A stretch of DNA of 64,000 nt from Larimichthys crocea (GCF_000972845.2 NC_040019.1:9491868-9555867), one strand, 5' to 3'. Positions 26,355-39,214 are shown, counted from the stretch's first letter. Notes: a model not told the origin generated them from the letters alone. Program-made: numbers and translations.

Positions 26355-26854
26355 ATGGTTGATCCTTACACCACCCACCATAATGATGGAGGGTGTATAA
26401 CTATAGAAGGCACCTCCAAACAACACATTCAAATTCTGACATGGCTTTTCCAGTCAGCACTGATGCCCACTGCAAGAAAATGTGCAGCCCTATGTTATGT
26501 TATGAGCGTAAATCCATTTCTACAGTTTACATCAAGCAAGGGGGAGTCACATCAGCAACATTTATGGATATTAGCTTTGAAGAAAATAGCATTCACTGTC
26601 AAGATTGTCAAGGACTCTATGATTGCATCTATTCATGCAGGAAGCTGTTACGGATGAAAAACCTGAGCCAAAAGGGTGGCATATTACATCATTTGAATCA
26701 GCTTATTAACATGAAGAAAACTGTCACCCAGCTTGTGGAAAAACTCACTGCATTCCAAAACAGACGCGATTCCTCATCTGCAGTGATAACTGGAGTAATG
26801 ATGGGGCATTTGGGGGTTTTAAAAACACAACTTATCCCCACATATCCCCAGTGA
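26355..26854 (+). other. Unassigned ORFs (100 and 153 codons, overlapping frames) beside the direct duplication
   Basis: The 153-codon frame (26393-26854) includes Cys/His-rich phrases such as DAHCKKMCSPMLC and NSIHCQDCQGLYDC and ends inside duplication copy 1. The neighbouring interval 24300-26350 also has ORF fragments (for example 24386-24628). This may be a decayed mobile-element gene; I recognise no conserved domain. Confidence 0.2.
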
Positions 26855-27111
26855 CATGAGATGAATTTTGTGAATGATGCTGCTGGGGAGTTCTACATCA
26901 TTGAATAAGCAAAGATTCATTCACATATACAAGCACTGACTTAAAATAGATATAAAAATATATAAAAATGGGAAATTTAAAAAACGTGGACACAACTTTG
27001 ATTGATAATACCAGTTGAAGTTGACCTGCATACCATTTTTAATTAGGTTGCTTGGATAGCCCTGAGAAAAAAATAAGAGCAGTATAAAAGCAGGTCACAC
27101 AAAGCGTTTTC
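26722..27111 (+). repeat. Direct duplication, copy 1
   Basis: Nearly identical to 27743-28177, with the left-end offset 1021 bp. It opens TGTCACCCAGCTTGTGGAAA and contains CAAGCACTGACTTAAAAT and AGCAGTATAAAAGCAGGTC near its end. It lacks about 45 bp present in copy 2. The 3' part of a decayed ORF (26393-26854) reads into it. Confidence 0.95.
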
Positions 27112-27742
27112 CCAATGAGATTAATCTATGGAATCAAGTAGGCTACCTCTTGCAATTAGAAAAGCCACATCTGTGGAAACATTCAAACAAGACCTATTTA
27201 TTTACATTGTCGAATGACGAACCTTAACAATATATATCTCACGGGCGATACAGTATCTAGTCTAGACAGCACTGACATAGAAACATGGCTTCGGGAACCC
27301 ATTGAGCGCTGCATCCAAGTGTCTGCATCTCCATACTCACTCTCTGTCTCTGTCTGCCATCTGTATGAGTGTGCACATGGCTGAATGTGTGTGCTCTGAG
27401 TGTGTGACTCATGCTCAGCATGTCTGTGTGTGGCTGTCTGTTTATCTTTCCTCTCTCTCTCAGACACCAGCCTGAAGCAGTGTTTCGACTTGGCAATGGA
27501 TCTGGATGCAGCCTCAGCTTCTGTGGATGGTGGCGCCGGCTGAATCCAAGCCACTGGACACAGGTGCTGCCCTTACTGATGATGTTGGGGATGGTCAAAG
27601 TCCCATCTCTCCACCAGACCATGTTTATCTGTGTCTCATCTGTCTTCTGATTGCAATGGTATTGTCACTGTAACTGTCCTTGGTACTTTTTTGTCATCAG
27701 GCATCTATTTTGATCTGACCTGTCCAAATATTTTCCATTTTT

Positions 27743-28177
27743 TGTCAGCCAGCTTGTGGAAAAACTCACTGCATTCCTAAACAGACATGATTCCTCATCT
27801 GCAATGATAACTAGAGTAATGATGGGGCATTTGGGGGTTTTAAAAACACAACTTATCCCCACATATCCCCACTGACGTGAGATGAATTTTGTGAATGATG
27901 CTGCTGGGGAGTTCTACATCATTGAATAAGCAAAGATTCATTCACATATACAAGCACTGACCTAAAATATATGACTTAAGTAAAGCATTTGGGTGCCACT
28001 AAATGTCTGATTACATATGTGCACATAATAAAAATGGGAAATTTAAAATATGTGGACATAACTTTGATTGATAATACCAGTTGAAGTTGACCTGCATACC
28101 ATTTCTAATTAGGTTGCTTGGATAGCCCTGAGAAAAAAATAAGAGCAGTATAAAAGCAGGTCACACAAAGTGTTTTC
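27743..28177 (+). repeat. Direct duplication, copy 2
   Basis: Opens TGTCAGCCAGCTTGTGGAAA and ends CAAAGTGTTTTC. It differs from copy 1 by scattered substitutions and an extra segment (about 27970-28027) holding GACTTAAGTAAAGCATTTGG. A TATA-box-like GTATAAAAGC lies at about 28148. The pair could be long terminal repeats of a small element or a local duplication. Confidence 0.95.
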
Positions 28178-28659
28178 AGAATTACTCAGATCTTTGTTGT
28201 TTTTTTCTGATTTCAATTCATTTTTGGTTTTCTTCCTTTCATTGTAGGATAAACTATCAATAATCAAATGCTACTGGTTCCAGCTCCGAAAGATGATGTT
28301 TGCACTGTATTAAAAAGTACTACTGTGTTAGCTGTCAGTGCTGGAATTCAGAACGGTTTGTTCAAATGCTGCAATCTGATTACATAAAAATATGGTAAAA
28401 AAGCGAGGAATACCATCTTTGTGCTTCACTTGCACTTAATAACACATATAACGGTGTCTTATTTTCCATAATATTCTCTCTTTAAACTTTTAAATAAAAT
28501 CCGAACACCTCACACTGCATTATGGTGCCAAATATATCAGCACCGACTAAGCTTTGGATCAGGACTTTTTTCCTACGATTGTCTAGATTGTCAAATATGG
28601 TTTACAGTAAATCAGCCGAATAATCCTTTAGTGTGTACCCGCCCTCATATGTTGGAGAA

Positions 28660-28871
28660 GACTCGGCTGCAAGCTTGCTGGTTCAAATCATCACGCAGTC
28701 TTGGAAAATATGAACAGGGAAAATGAAGGAGAAACACTTGCTTTCCAGAAAACCACCAAGATGCCCTCGAGCAAAGTATTTATCCAAGTATTTATCCCCA
28801 AACTGCTCCATTAGAGCCGCTCAGTGGCCAACGGTAGAAGACTGGTTTCACTGGCAGCTTCAACAGGGGAA

Positions 28872-28875
<4 letters not shown>
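28660..28875 (+). mobile_element. SINE-like element, V-SINE/HE1-like core
   Basis: A polymerase III B-box-like GGTTCAAATC lies at about 28680. It is followed by GATGCCCTCGAGCAAAGTAT and CCAAACTGCTCC, which resemble the CCCTTGAGCAAGGCACTTAACCCC-type core found in teleost V-SINE/HE1 elements. A 13-bp internal duplication (AAGTATTTATCC twice) sits in the core. It ends in the GT microsatellite at 28875. Diverged, so certainly old. Confidence 0.6.

Positions 28876-28918
<43 letters not shown>
28875..28918 (+). repeat. (GT)n microsatellite at the 3' end of a SINE-like element
   Basis: About 19 GT units followed by an imperfect continuation. It abuts the SINE-like sequence at 28660-28875. Confidence 0.95.
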
Positions 28919-28920
<2 letters not shown>

Positions 28921-30472
28921 CTGCAAAAGTGGAAAGGGAGCGCTGCTGAGAAAAAAAAGCACAGAGACTTGACTGAGCTTGACAGCATGAGATGAGTTTG
29001 TTACTTTGGATCCACAAGGTGAGCAGGGCACAAGACTAAACTGGACTCCTTATTCACCTTATATTATAGACTTACTAGACGTACTATGGCACAGGGAGTA
29101 CAAATCCAATAATTTCAAAATAAGTCAGAGTAAGTGTGAGAAAATGACACTTTTCAAACACTATGGCTTTTATTTGCTGAGTCTAGAGAACAAGATCTCA
29201 CCATTTTAAGAGGCCCCTATTATTTCATAAATCGACCCCTGCAACGCTTTCCAAGTTTGTATCAGCAATCTTGATCCCTCCGTTTTGGAGAACAATGAAG
29301 GTTTTGTGTAGCCGCAGTTTTCAGTATTTGCAATGGAAGTGGGAGCTACCCAGATGCATACCTATACAGCTCATAATACACGATGTTTCTATAAAAGGAG
29401 AACCTATAGTCTGCCAGAGTTTCCTGCCAATTAACATTACCGACTCCTCTATAAGTGGGTCATATACCGTACACACATATATATCAATTTACTCAACTAA
29501 CTTTTTTTAAACACTAATTAGCAGAGATAAATAGAGATGGGCATAAAGGGAAAAGAAAAAAAAAGACAAAGACAATGACTTCTAATCTGTATCATACTAT
29601 CTGTTATGACATGATTTATAGTGGTGACTGGCACATAGCAGAGTGAGTCACCCACACCATCTGCCCCTTCCTACCTCACCTCTGCCAGCATGCCTGTGTC
29701 TAGCTGTCTGTACCCTCTCTTCGCTCACTGGTGCCCACGCTTCATCAGCACTCCTCCCAGGGGTGATGGATGGCCTGTCCATAGTTCCCAATGACTAAAG
29801 CCAGCTTCTTCCAGACCACCTAATTTCTCCAATATTATTAAATTCCTTCCTATCACCCTTCCTCTGACTCACCCCAGCCCCTCGTCACAACCATGACCAC
29901 TTCCCTAGCCCCATGGCACAATGGTCAGCACCATTTATGGCAATTGATAAATTGCCCTGCGTCATGTTCTCTCATCCTCAGTCTAAGCTCCTCTTTCTGT
30001 TCTGTATCCAGACCAAAACTTTAACCTCATTGTAAATTTAACTCTATCTTCTATCAATTCATTAAACATCTTTATTCTTCTATCTTTCGGTTTACTGTAA
30101 CTCTCATTTCTGATCTAATTATCTTATTACTATGTCTATCTTCATGTTTTCATCACTGTTTTGAAAGAATACTCTTTGAGGAGAAAATACAAACTAAATT
30201 GGACTTTAGCCCTGGTCTCTGCTTACCTTACATAAAACGTGGCTCGTTAATGATTTCCTAGCAATACATCACTTGATGTGGGCTTGAAGTTAGTTATTTA
30301 TTTTCCCTGCAAGGAAATCCAGGATCCAGTCTCAGATGTAAACATACAGAGTTATTAACCCCTGTAACTTTATTTATAGCAGATGTACTATTATTTGAAC
30401 ACAGACCGTTTTCTTCTATTTGCAGTTGAAACATTAAAACAGAATCTAAAACTTGGATGATCATTTTTCTAC

Positions 30473-30621
30473 CTGTGTAGACCTCTGCCTCAGAGGGATC
30501 CTCCACTCGTTTATGCTGGATGATGTAGTCAGAAACTTTGCAGCCAATCAAAGGCTCGACATCCATCCACTCCAGGGCCACCATTGTGCTTGATGGCTCC
30601 AGGTACGGGGCTAGACGCAAA
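30473..30621 (-). CDS. astn2: astn2 coding exon F: start of fibronectin type III region (149 nt)
   Basis: One base completes Ile, then the frame reads LRLAPYLEPSSTMVALEWMD, then VEPLIGCKVSDYIIQHKRVE and DPSEAEVYT, ending with the first G of a glycine codon. The Val-Ala-Leu-Glu-Trp strand and the Val-Ser-Asp-Tyr-Ile-Ile strand fit the B and C strands of a fibronectin type III domain. KVSDYIIQHKRVEDPSEAE looks more like ASTN2 than ASTN1. The acceptor is CTCCATTAG|T and the donor is TACACAG|GTAGAA. It is followed by the largest intron in the window (21,004 bp). Confidence 0.96.
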
Positions 30622-32593
30622 CTAATGGAGTAAGACAGAGAAGACAAGGATTACGATATGGAAATAAGATCAAAATTCACAAGAGATAAAAGATCAAAAT
30701 GCTGCTACCTCAATCTGGAATTTCAAATTAAACTATGTCTGTGCATGTGTCCAACAGCATGGACCTAAAACTGGGATGGATGAGTAGGTTCCCATGTGGT
30801 CATTATTGTGTGAGAGTAGAGTCTGATTCATCTTTGCCTATATCTCATTGGACAACAGGATGACAAACAGCTGCTTTGATCAAAACAGCATTCCAATACC
30901 ACCTGTTCTCCAGCAGTGTTCCCTGTGCTCAAAAGAGATAAAATAACAATATTTTCATTTTGCCTGCCCTCCAGCTGTCTCTTTGAAAAAGGCTGAGAGA
31001 GGTAGGTAATCCCTCTCTCATAAAATATATGCAGCTCAGTTTCCTTCTCACAGACAATAACAGTAAGTACTGGAGGTCTTTACTGGCCTTGGACTCCGGC
31101 ACTGGCCAGAGTTGGGAGATTTGGCTGCTGCAGCGACTCTTCACTGGTCCTTTCGGGCCAGCAGGCATGGGCCCAGGGAAAGCCTGACAAAAACTGTGAT
31201 TGTGGCACCACACCCTTGCTCTCCAATTCCACAACCGCAATCCACAAACAAAACAATACCAAAACCACATTAAGCGTCTCAAACTACTTGTGCAATACTT
31301 ACTAGTATTAACTACTTAGTAATACTGTAGTATCATTGTCTAAGTCCCAAATAGCACTAGTTCTGGTAAAGACTTAACACCAATCATGCCCAGTTTTCAT
31401 GGAATTGTAGATGGTTACATTTCTATTTATTTTAGTTCTTTAAGGTCTTTTAGTTCATGTTGGCCAAATGGACAAATTAAACACTGGCTCTAGATAGGAC
31501 CTTTCACTTTTTTTCACGCTTTTTGTGGCCACTGTAGTTTCTGTAGGGGTGGTAATTAAAATCTTACATAGTAGTCATGTAAAGCTAATACTGGTTATAT
31601 TTTAAATAATCTACATTCATCAGATCCTCCTTACTATGTCCTCTTGTCTGTTGGAGTGTGTCGAGTTGATGGGCCAGTCCTCTCCAATTGACAATGCCAT
31701 TGCTACCTAACCTTGGAAGTAAGATTTGTTAATGTTACCTTGTTTTTGGGCAATGGCATTATTACTACCACTAGTACACCAACAATGACAAGGTAAAACA
31801 AGTTTAATTGCACTTCTGTGTCGTTTGAGTGCAAAGAAAAGATTTCAAATTTCATTTGTCCAGCATCAGCATTTTGAAAAGCTGGCTTGTACTGTTGCAT
31901 CTCCCTCAAAGTTATTACAGTATTACCACCAAATGGTGTGGAGTTCATGAAATTTAGAAAATAAATATAATGCAAAACTATAAATTGTGGTAACAGTTAG
32001 ATAATGTGGGCATAATCTCTGCAAACAAACATCAGTCTGGTTGCAAATGTCATTAGGTCTTGGACCCCAGAATCCTCTTTTGCTGCTACATTATATTTTA
32101 TCCTTGTCAAGCTTTTATTGTTATTCTAGAGCAACGGCAATAAATGTTGCCCCTCATTAATTCCATAATATAACATACTAATAAGCATACTTTATTGTCA
32201 TTCTTTAATTAAATGCTGTAGCCTTATCCTCTGAAGTCTTGGACTTTCAACTTCCTGTTACTCTTTAAAAGTTCTCAGGGCAACAATAGCTGGGTTGGAT
32301 GACTCACAAAAGTCACAAGAGTATCATTAGGACACCTTGAATGACAGCATGTTCTTTTCAGAAGGGTGTAAGGGCTGACTGACAGCTATTAGATCTTTGG
32401 GGACTGTGCTTTTGTCTACAACTTTTTCAAGTCCCCCTAGAGTTAGTAGAGACAGATGTGTGTGTGTGTGTGTGTGTGTGTTTGTGTGTGTGCATGTCCA
32501 TGTGCATACGTGATGTGGTGCATTAGAGCATGCATCCATGAAATCTCTCTTGTGCACGAATTCCTAGGTGTCATGGTGTCACCTCACACTTAC
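30622..32593 (-). other. astn2 intron between exons E and F
   Basis: 1972 bp with a TG repeat at 32457-32492. Short ORFs at 30929-31282 and 31703-31975 have no family likeness that I recognise. Nothing else seen. Confidence 0.7.
32457..32492 (+). repeat. (TG)n microsatellite, one interruption
   Basis: TG units broken once by TTTG. Intronic, 100 bp past the donor of astn2 exon E on the minus strand. Confidence 0.95.
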
Positions 32594-32727
32594 ATTGGCT
32601 GCCTGAGGGGGCTGCAGTTAGGCAGGCCATCTTTGCTGAAGGCACTCAGGTCACAGCGACACCAGTTATCAATGACATCGCCCTTTCCAGCACACCAGTA
32701 TGAGCTCATTGTGGCACTCTTGAAGGC
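32594..32727 (-). CDS. astn2: astn2 coding exon E: cysteine-rich linker (134 nt)
   Basis: The exon opens in phase 0 with [20 protein letters not shown], continues [20 protein letters not shown] and LRQP, and ends with two bases (AT) that join the first T of exon F to make Ile. Spaced Trp-Cys and Cys-x-Cys residues form a conserved disulfide-rich block between the MACPF and fibronectin regions. The acceptor is CCCTTTACAG|GCC and the donor is CCAAT|GTAAGTG, a strong match to the vertebrate donor consensus. The intron before it is 7594 bp and the one after it 1972 bp. Confidence 0.96.
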
Positions 32728-33221
32728 CTGTAAAGGGTAACAGGTGAGAGAAATGCAATTATCTCTTGGAACATGTGCTTCCTGTCCATCTATGCTTACC
32801 CCACCCCCAGCTCATCCCAGAACACACACAGGCACACATCTTAGTACTTCAGTCTATATGATAACTCTTCATTGACTATATTAATTTTCTTTTCCCCATC
32901 CCTTAAAATTCATATAACATATTGAATCTCATTCTTTCTTTAATATCCCTTTGACAAAGTGAGGTAAATGTCCTTACTTTGCACATGTCTCTGGGTCTAG
33001 AACTCAAAATGAGTCTCACAAAGACAGACGTACAGGTACACATGCACACACCCACACACGGAGTGACCTTTTCATACCCACCGTTCCCAATTACCGGAAG
33101 GCAGCAACATCTCACTAACATTGACAAGCTTACACTGTGATATCATAGATGCACTGTGACTTTTATGATGGAGGTGTGAAAGCTGTGACACTCCCCACCT
33201 CCTCCATTCTATGCGTATGTT

Positions 33222-33253
<32 letters not shown>
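33222..33253 (+). repeat. (GT)n microsatellite
   Basis: GT units with one GC interruption. Confidence 0.95.
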
Positions 33254-33306
33254 GATCTGACGTTGGTGCTGTCGGTCTGTCTGTGAAGGGGATGGAGGGG
33301 GGGAGG

Positions 33307-33338
33307 GATGTTAGGAGATGACATCATCTCCTAACATC
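33307..33338 (+). repeat. Perfect 15-bp inverted repeat (near-palindrome)
   Basis: GATGTTAGGAGATGA and TCATCTCCTAACATC with a 2-base CA centre; no mismatches. Confidence 0.95.
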
Positions 33339-36300
33339 TCCTTGTGCTGCTTCATTAACGGGCGAAAGAAAAATCAAAGGCAGAAGCTCAGCCATCCTCT
33401 AAAAGGCAGCAAAATGCCAATATAACCGTCAAAGCAATAAAGTATAATGTCAGGGCTTTCCCTAAAGCCACAGGCATGATAGAGAGTGAGTTCAAGGGAG
33501 TTCGCAAGCACTCTGGCTCCCTCTGTCACACTATGGATCAATGGAGCACTCAGTTATTTATGTGTCTAACCAGTTGGCAGTGCTGCCTCATGCAGACAAC
33601 TTTGGAGATGCAGTTGATCATGGTCACAAAAATAGGACACTGGAACCATGCGGAAACATTATCACTGGGTACCAGGCATCCAACAAAAAGCAGAGAGAAG
33701 CCACTCCTTTGTTAAAATACACCATGACATTCACTTATCCGAAAGCAAAGGAACTGATGAGACCACACACATCTTTAAGACAACCACGCACATGCAGCAT
33801 GCACACGTGAGCACACACATGCACTCCAATTAAAGATTGATTTCCACAGTTGGTTGTTTCATTTCATTGGAGAAATGCCAAGGAAGATTTCTGCAGTGTG
33901 TTGATTAGTGAAAGTGACATTTGAGATGACTTTGGGCATAGTCCTGACCAGAAAGGCAGATGGCTTGGCCAAAAAAAGAGTCAGGGTATGCACTCAGAAG
34001 CTGATGTTAGCATTTCCACAACACTGCATTGTTAGCTGTAAAGGAGGCTCAACAGTCTTTCATGGGAACTGACTTCTTCCAATACCAATTGCTTTCACTC
34101 AGGGCAAAGGATCTTGAGAGTGAAAGTGACCTAAATGAGCAGCAGAGTAAGAAAGAGTGAAACAAAAAGAGAACGAGGCTGGAGAGACCAAAGAAAATAG
34201 GACAGTAAAAAGTCAACAAGATGAACAAGGAAACAAAGGTGTGAAAAAGGAGACTCCGGAGTCCCAAAGAATTCCCTACCTTACTCTGGGACAGGATCAA
34301 GATCCTTCAGCAGTCAAGGTTTTCCCATTATTTATCCTCCAATATAAGCCCCTCTAAATGAGCATGCTGAATGAGCAGTTATTATAGAGGGTAAGCAAGT
34401 ACTCCATGGCCATATAATACCCCCCTGGAAAAACCAAAAAGGGGAAAAAGGTAATTACATTTCTCCCCCCTTGCTTGAACCCATGTGGCTAACTGCTGCC
34501 AGAAAACAACAGCAGCAGGGGTCTTGCCACCTCATGTCAATGGGAAGCAGGCCACAGACAAAGGCAACAAGAAAAAACCTGAACACAAGGTCTATGCACG
34601 CACACAGACTAGACAAATATGAGAAATGAGAAATGACCTCCGCTGCTAGGGGCAAAAGAGAAAGACCACAGGACCGCCATGCATTTACCACCACCAGATT
34701 CCTAGAAAAACCCCATATGGGTCTGTGCGCTTGATTGCATGGCTGCACATGTGAAAAATAGACAAAGCGATTACCGCCGTGTTTATGTTTGAAGAGTAAT
34801 GCAAGCCAGTCTCCACTGGGTAAACAGGGAATCTAATTGTGGTTTAGAGAATGAGGTGGGGGGCTGGGTGGGGGGCACAGGAGGTAAAACAGAGATGAGG
34901 ATTTCGAGAAAAGCAAGAAAAAGCGATAGTTAGCTAATCCATGTTAAGTGATTATATGTGAAGTGCGATGTGGTGAAAACTTTAATATGTCCTGCTGGTG
35001 CAGGTAAAAAAAAAGGCCTGGGTCAGTAACGGAAATCCTTTAGTGAGATGAGCAAACACTCTGAAAGGCCCAGGAGAACATACTTCTATGTTTAATGCAG
35101 TTACTAGATAAGTCATAGCTGAAAAGAGGATACCCTATGCTGTATTGATTGACCAAAGATCATGCATTTCCTAGAACACTATAGATCCACATACATTCTG
35201 CATTGGTCACATAGAGGCGAGGAATAAACCTTATCCATTATGTTTCATATTAGCAAAGCAAGTGTTTTGCCAAAGATGGTCCACAGTTTTGTGCAGTCAT
35301 GACAGATTTGCTTTCAGGAACCATGTGCTTTTACCCCAATGGTTACAATAACACATCATTTTACCATTTCACAAATATGCCACAATTCATCTCTATTGAC
35401 CTTATCGATACTGAACAAATTGAGCTGAAATGTAATCACCCCCTGCTTTGAGCAGAAGACAAGATCAGTGTACAAGCAAGGCTACTGAACATCAGCAACA
35501 ACTCCAGCCACAAATTCCAAGCCTTGACATCATCTGGGCCATGCAGACTCACTGGCACCAAAATACTATTTGGACCTTTCACTTTCGTACAAGGCTGTCG
35601 TGACTTACAAGAAAGCAAGGGAGGCCATTGTGACCTCTTTAATGTATTAATCTGTTTGTCTAGTCTAAGCTGACCATATTACTGTCTGTATTCAGACGCT
35701 AATACATGAAAACACTGGCCAGCTGGCCCACAGTATTGATTTATAAGATGATCACCAGTGGTGGTAAAGAGTCTAAGTCAGCACACACAGGACACCATCA
35801 ATAGTGACCTAAGTGTGTATGTCTGTGTGTGCGCACACATGAATGCGTTTATGTATCCCTTCCAATCATTCAGGGATAATGGTGTTAACGAAGGAACCAA
35901 TGGGCTGGTTCTAGGAACGTTGTCAGAAGTAGGTTCTTTCCAGGAAATTGGACACAGGGGGCAGCTGGAGGGTTGGTTCACCCAGAGGTTGATGGGGAAT
36001 TGTGACGTCACTGGAGAACCATCAAAGAAGTAGGTGTCAGTCTGGCAATGTTCTAAACTAATCTGACCTTTCAAAGCAAAGTAAATTTACTTGTTAGTCT
36101 GCTATCTTATTGTGTGTTACGAAATAACATTCTGAGTCAACAATAAAAAAAAGCCAACAGAGGAAGGGAATGAAAAAAGAATAATTTTAAAAACATGATA
36201 TATTGCCTTCTATGTGATTCATGAAATAATTATTGATGCTGCCTTTGAACCATTCATTATTAGGGGGGCTGTTTTGGTTAGTTTTTTCTTTGTGATGGGA

Positions 36301-37249
36301 AAAGTTTTAGTGTCAGGGTCATCAATTTGGTTTTGTCTGTGCTAGTGCTGATTTTCTTTTTATGAAACAAATGCTGACTAGAACAAATAGAGTTGCCAGT
36401 TTACTAGGTACACCAAGCTAAAACTAATGTAGGAACATTCTCTAATCTAATACAAAAGCCTTGTAATATGGCCCTAAAATAATAGGGCTGCTCCCTTTTG
36501 TTGTTGCCACACTTCCACACAACCAAATTGACCCCTTTTTTGGTACTAACTTCTCCACCATAGAACCGGTGTGATATGACACACCCCTACCTGCAATAAA
36601 CAATACCACAATCTTCATCTCTCTAAAACAGTTGAACATTATCAACTTCGTGGAGGTAGGACTTATTATAGGGCTGCTGTATTAGACTGCATTCGTTTTA
36701 GCAAGGTGTATATACTGAAACAAGGTCACAACTGAGTGTAGTAGTGGTCATGAAGAGTTTATATGAATCGGTTTAATGATCTATAGGAATGTGTGCTCTC
36801 CTTGGTACTGAAGCGATGGTACTAGGATCAAAACTTGCAATTTTTAGTAGCAACATTCATGGTGTGTTGCTTCTTGATTTTTTGTGGAATTATCATCATT
36901 ATTATGTTCACTTCACTCACAATTATGTTGTTGCTCCTTTGCTTTTGTGCTCCCCTCTTCCACCACTGAAAATGTACTAAGCGCGCCCCTGCAAAGGGCT
37001 GCAGTAGTGCGTTATGGTGAGAGCATGACAGCGGCCACTCGGCAAGATATAGAGCATTCTGACCCATTAGACTCACAACCAATTTGTTCAAAAGGTTTGC
37101 CATAATTCAGTCACAGCAACACAGGGCATAGGATCACTGGCAAGCTCCACAGGCGTTAGTGTATTTATTTATCCACTGAGGTATTTTTTTTCTGGCACTG
37201 AAACAGGGGAGTATCTGTGTGTGTGTGTGTATTTGCGTGCACACACACC

Positions 37250-37370
37250 AGGCCTGTAAGCAAGACCACCTTAGTCGTGTCCAAGCCAAGTCCAAGACCG
37301 GTTCCAGTCGAATTCAAGTCAAGACCAGGTTTAACGCAAGCCAAGCCTGAGAACAGAGCAACTTGAGAAT
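37250..37370 (+). repeat. Diverged teleost repeat rich in CAAG/CCAAG units
   Basis: GCAAGACCACCTTAGTCGTG, CCAAGCCAAGTCCAAGACCG and TTCAAGTCAAGACCAG resemble a teleost repeat built from GACCAAGTCCAAG-like phrases. Only one copy is in the window, so the call rests on memory and on the internal periodicity. Confidence 0.4.
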
Positions 37371-38672
37371 ACCAAGACAAAGGGGGAGTAACCTCAAACC
37401 TTTCCTTCCAAATGCAAAACATAATCATTTTGTTTCATTCTCTTAGAGTACTCTTGAAATACATTATGTTTCCTGCTCTTAGAGGAGCAAAGCTAATGAA
37501 GTATTCACAAATTTAGCTGTACGTGCAATTGATGAACGCTTGAGCAAATTTTAAGAAACATGTTTCCACAGGTGAAATTCATTTTATATTGCAAGGTGAA
37601 TAATGAATCAAATAATTATTTAAACATTTCTTTCACCCCCACTTCCACTGAAATGAAAAGAAATCTCTCATGCCCCTCACTTTTAGCCAATAGGGTGAAT
37701 AGATTTTATTTTCATAAAAATGTTTTAAGTTAACAACAAATGTTGCCAATACTCTGCACGCCACACTGTAGATTTCACTATAACAGCAACAGTTGGACAG
37801 GAAGGCCTGTGGATGGTCCACAAGGGGAATTGTTTCTGGAAAGAGAATTTTTCAAATGTCACATATTAATGCGGTGAGCACCATTCACCTTCATTGTATT
37901 GACGTGGAGGTAAATATATCAAGGATGCATGTCTTAAAATCTGGCATGGATAGACACCACAAAAGGTTTGTTTTTCTCTGTTTGGGTACACCAACCATTT
38001 AACATGTTTCATGTTTTCTAGGAAATACTCAAGTAACTATCCAATACTGACTGATAGGATCAGTCTTCCAGGTATTATTTTCCCCAAATCCTTAACTAGT
38101 CATTGGTAATGTCAGTACTGGGCATGTATACAAAGACATACTTTATTCCCCATTCTCCTCTTTGACAGAGCCACACTGAGCAAGCCATCTACCATTTAAT
38201 TTGGTTTCTTTTCAGTCCTGGTAGTGGTCTTTTCAAGGAAGGGGTAATTTTACATTGTAACAAAATCCCCCTCTGGCTTAATAATGAGGAGGTTTTGTGA
38301 AAGGGACATGACATGTCCTGTCAAACAGTCAGGCAGCCAGGGAGAGTCCACTGAAAGATGCAGGTAGCTGGGACAGGAGGGAGGGAGGGGGCCAAAGAAA
38401 GAGTGACAGATCTATGTAAACCAGATAGTTGGCACACAGATACATGCATACAAATATTATATATACATAAAGGTATGACCTCAGGCCACCTAATCATAAG
38501 CAGAACAACTAAGCCTCTATCTTGGCTGCTTTAAGCAGTTTATGGTAAAATAAAAGAAACTAATCTCTGAGAAAGCTTTTGCAACATGGCATCTGTCTTT
38601 CCTGATAGACCCAGCCAAAGAGAAAGCTTGTCTCAAGTAAAAATGTATGTGAGAAAGAGGGAAAATGAGCAG

Positions 38673-38673
<1 letters not shown>

Positions 38674-38705
<32 letters not shown>
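38674..38705 (+). repeat. (GT)n microsatellite
   Basis: Sixteen GT units. Confidence 0.95.
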
Positions 38706-38706
<1 letters not shown>

Positions 38707-39183
38707 AGGGGCAGGTTGTTGTGGTGTCACTTGTCTCTAATGCAATATACGTATGTGCCTTTCAGACTAGCAGCAGCGGTTGCGGCCAAGAGAAGACGAG
38801 AAAGAGAGGAAAAAGAGGAGCAGAGTGATGGACTCCCCTCCCTCCCAAGAGGTCGATGACATCAATAAGAAGCTAATAATCCTGCCTCAAGCTACCTCAG
38901 AAGGGCTTGCCAGAGCAATCCACTGCAGTCTACCCCTTCTCCTCCTCCTCATACATCTCACTCTCTACATCCCCAGAAGACCATGGTTTGGGTAGGGGGA
39001 GAGAGAAGGATGGATAGTGAGGTGTTTGGAAGAGAGGGAAAAGAGACATTTTGCTCTTCCTCACGTTTAGCTATTGATGAGGCCCACTAGGGATCGTCTG
39101 CTATTGATTGTGCCTTCTTTTCTTTGGGGCTGTGGTGCTTGTTATGGGCGGCACGTACAGGGGGCTTTGTTGCGTGTGTTTTT

Positions 39184-39214
<31 letters not shown>

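Larger units (their letters stand above)
9469..30472 (-). other. astn2 intron between exons F and G (21 kb)
   Basis: Mostly AT-rich unique sequence. It contains a (TTTA)n repeat at 11554-11577, a diverged repeat with a tandem GTCAA-type start at about 16120-16345, CA repeat 17740-17780, a perfect hairpin at 18925-18958, a diverged teleost repeat at about 19505-19865, an unknown region with decayed ORFs at about 24300-26850, a direct duplication at 26722-27111/27743-28177, and a SINE-like element at about 28660-28875. No convincing gene other than the host. Confidence 0.6.

Noticed and set aside
27198..27650. Overlapping ORFs on both strands (79-121 codons) near 27400
   Set aside because: Composition follows CT/GT-rich simple sequence; no motif or splice support. 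Part of the spacer between duplication copies.
32456..32740. Plus-strand ORF beginning with Cys-Val repeats over astn2 exon E
   Set aside because: GT-microsatellite translation plus antisense of exon E.
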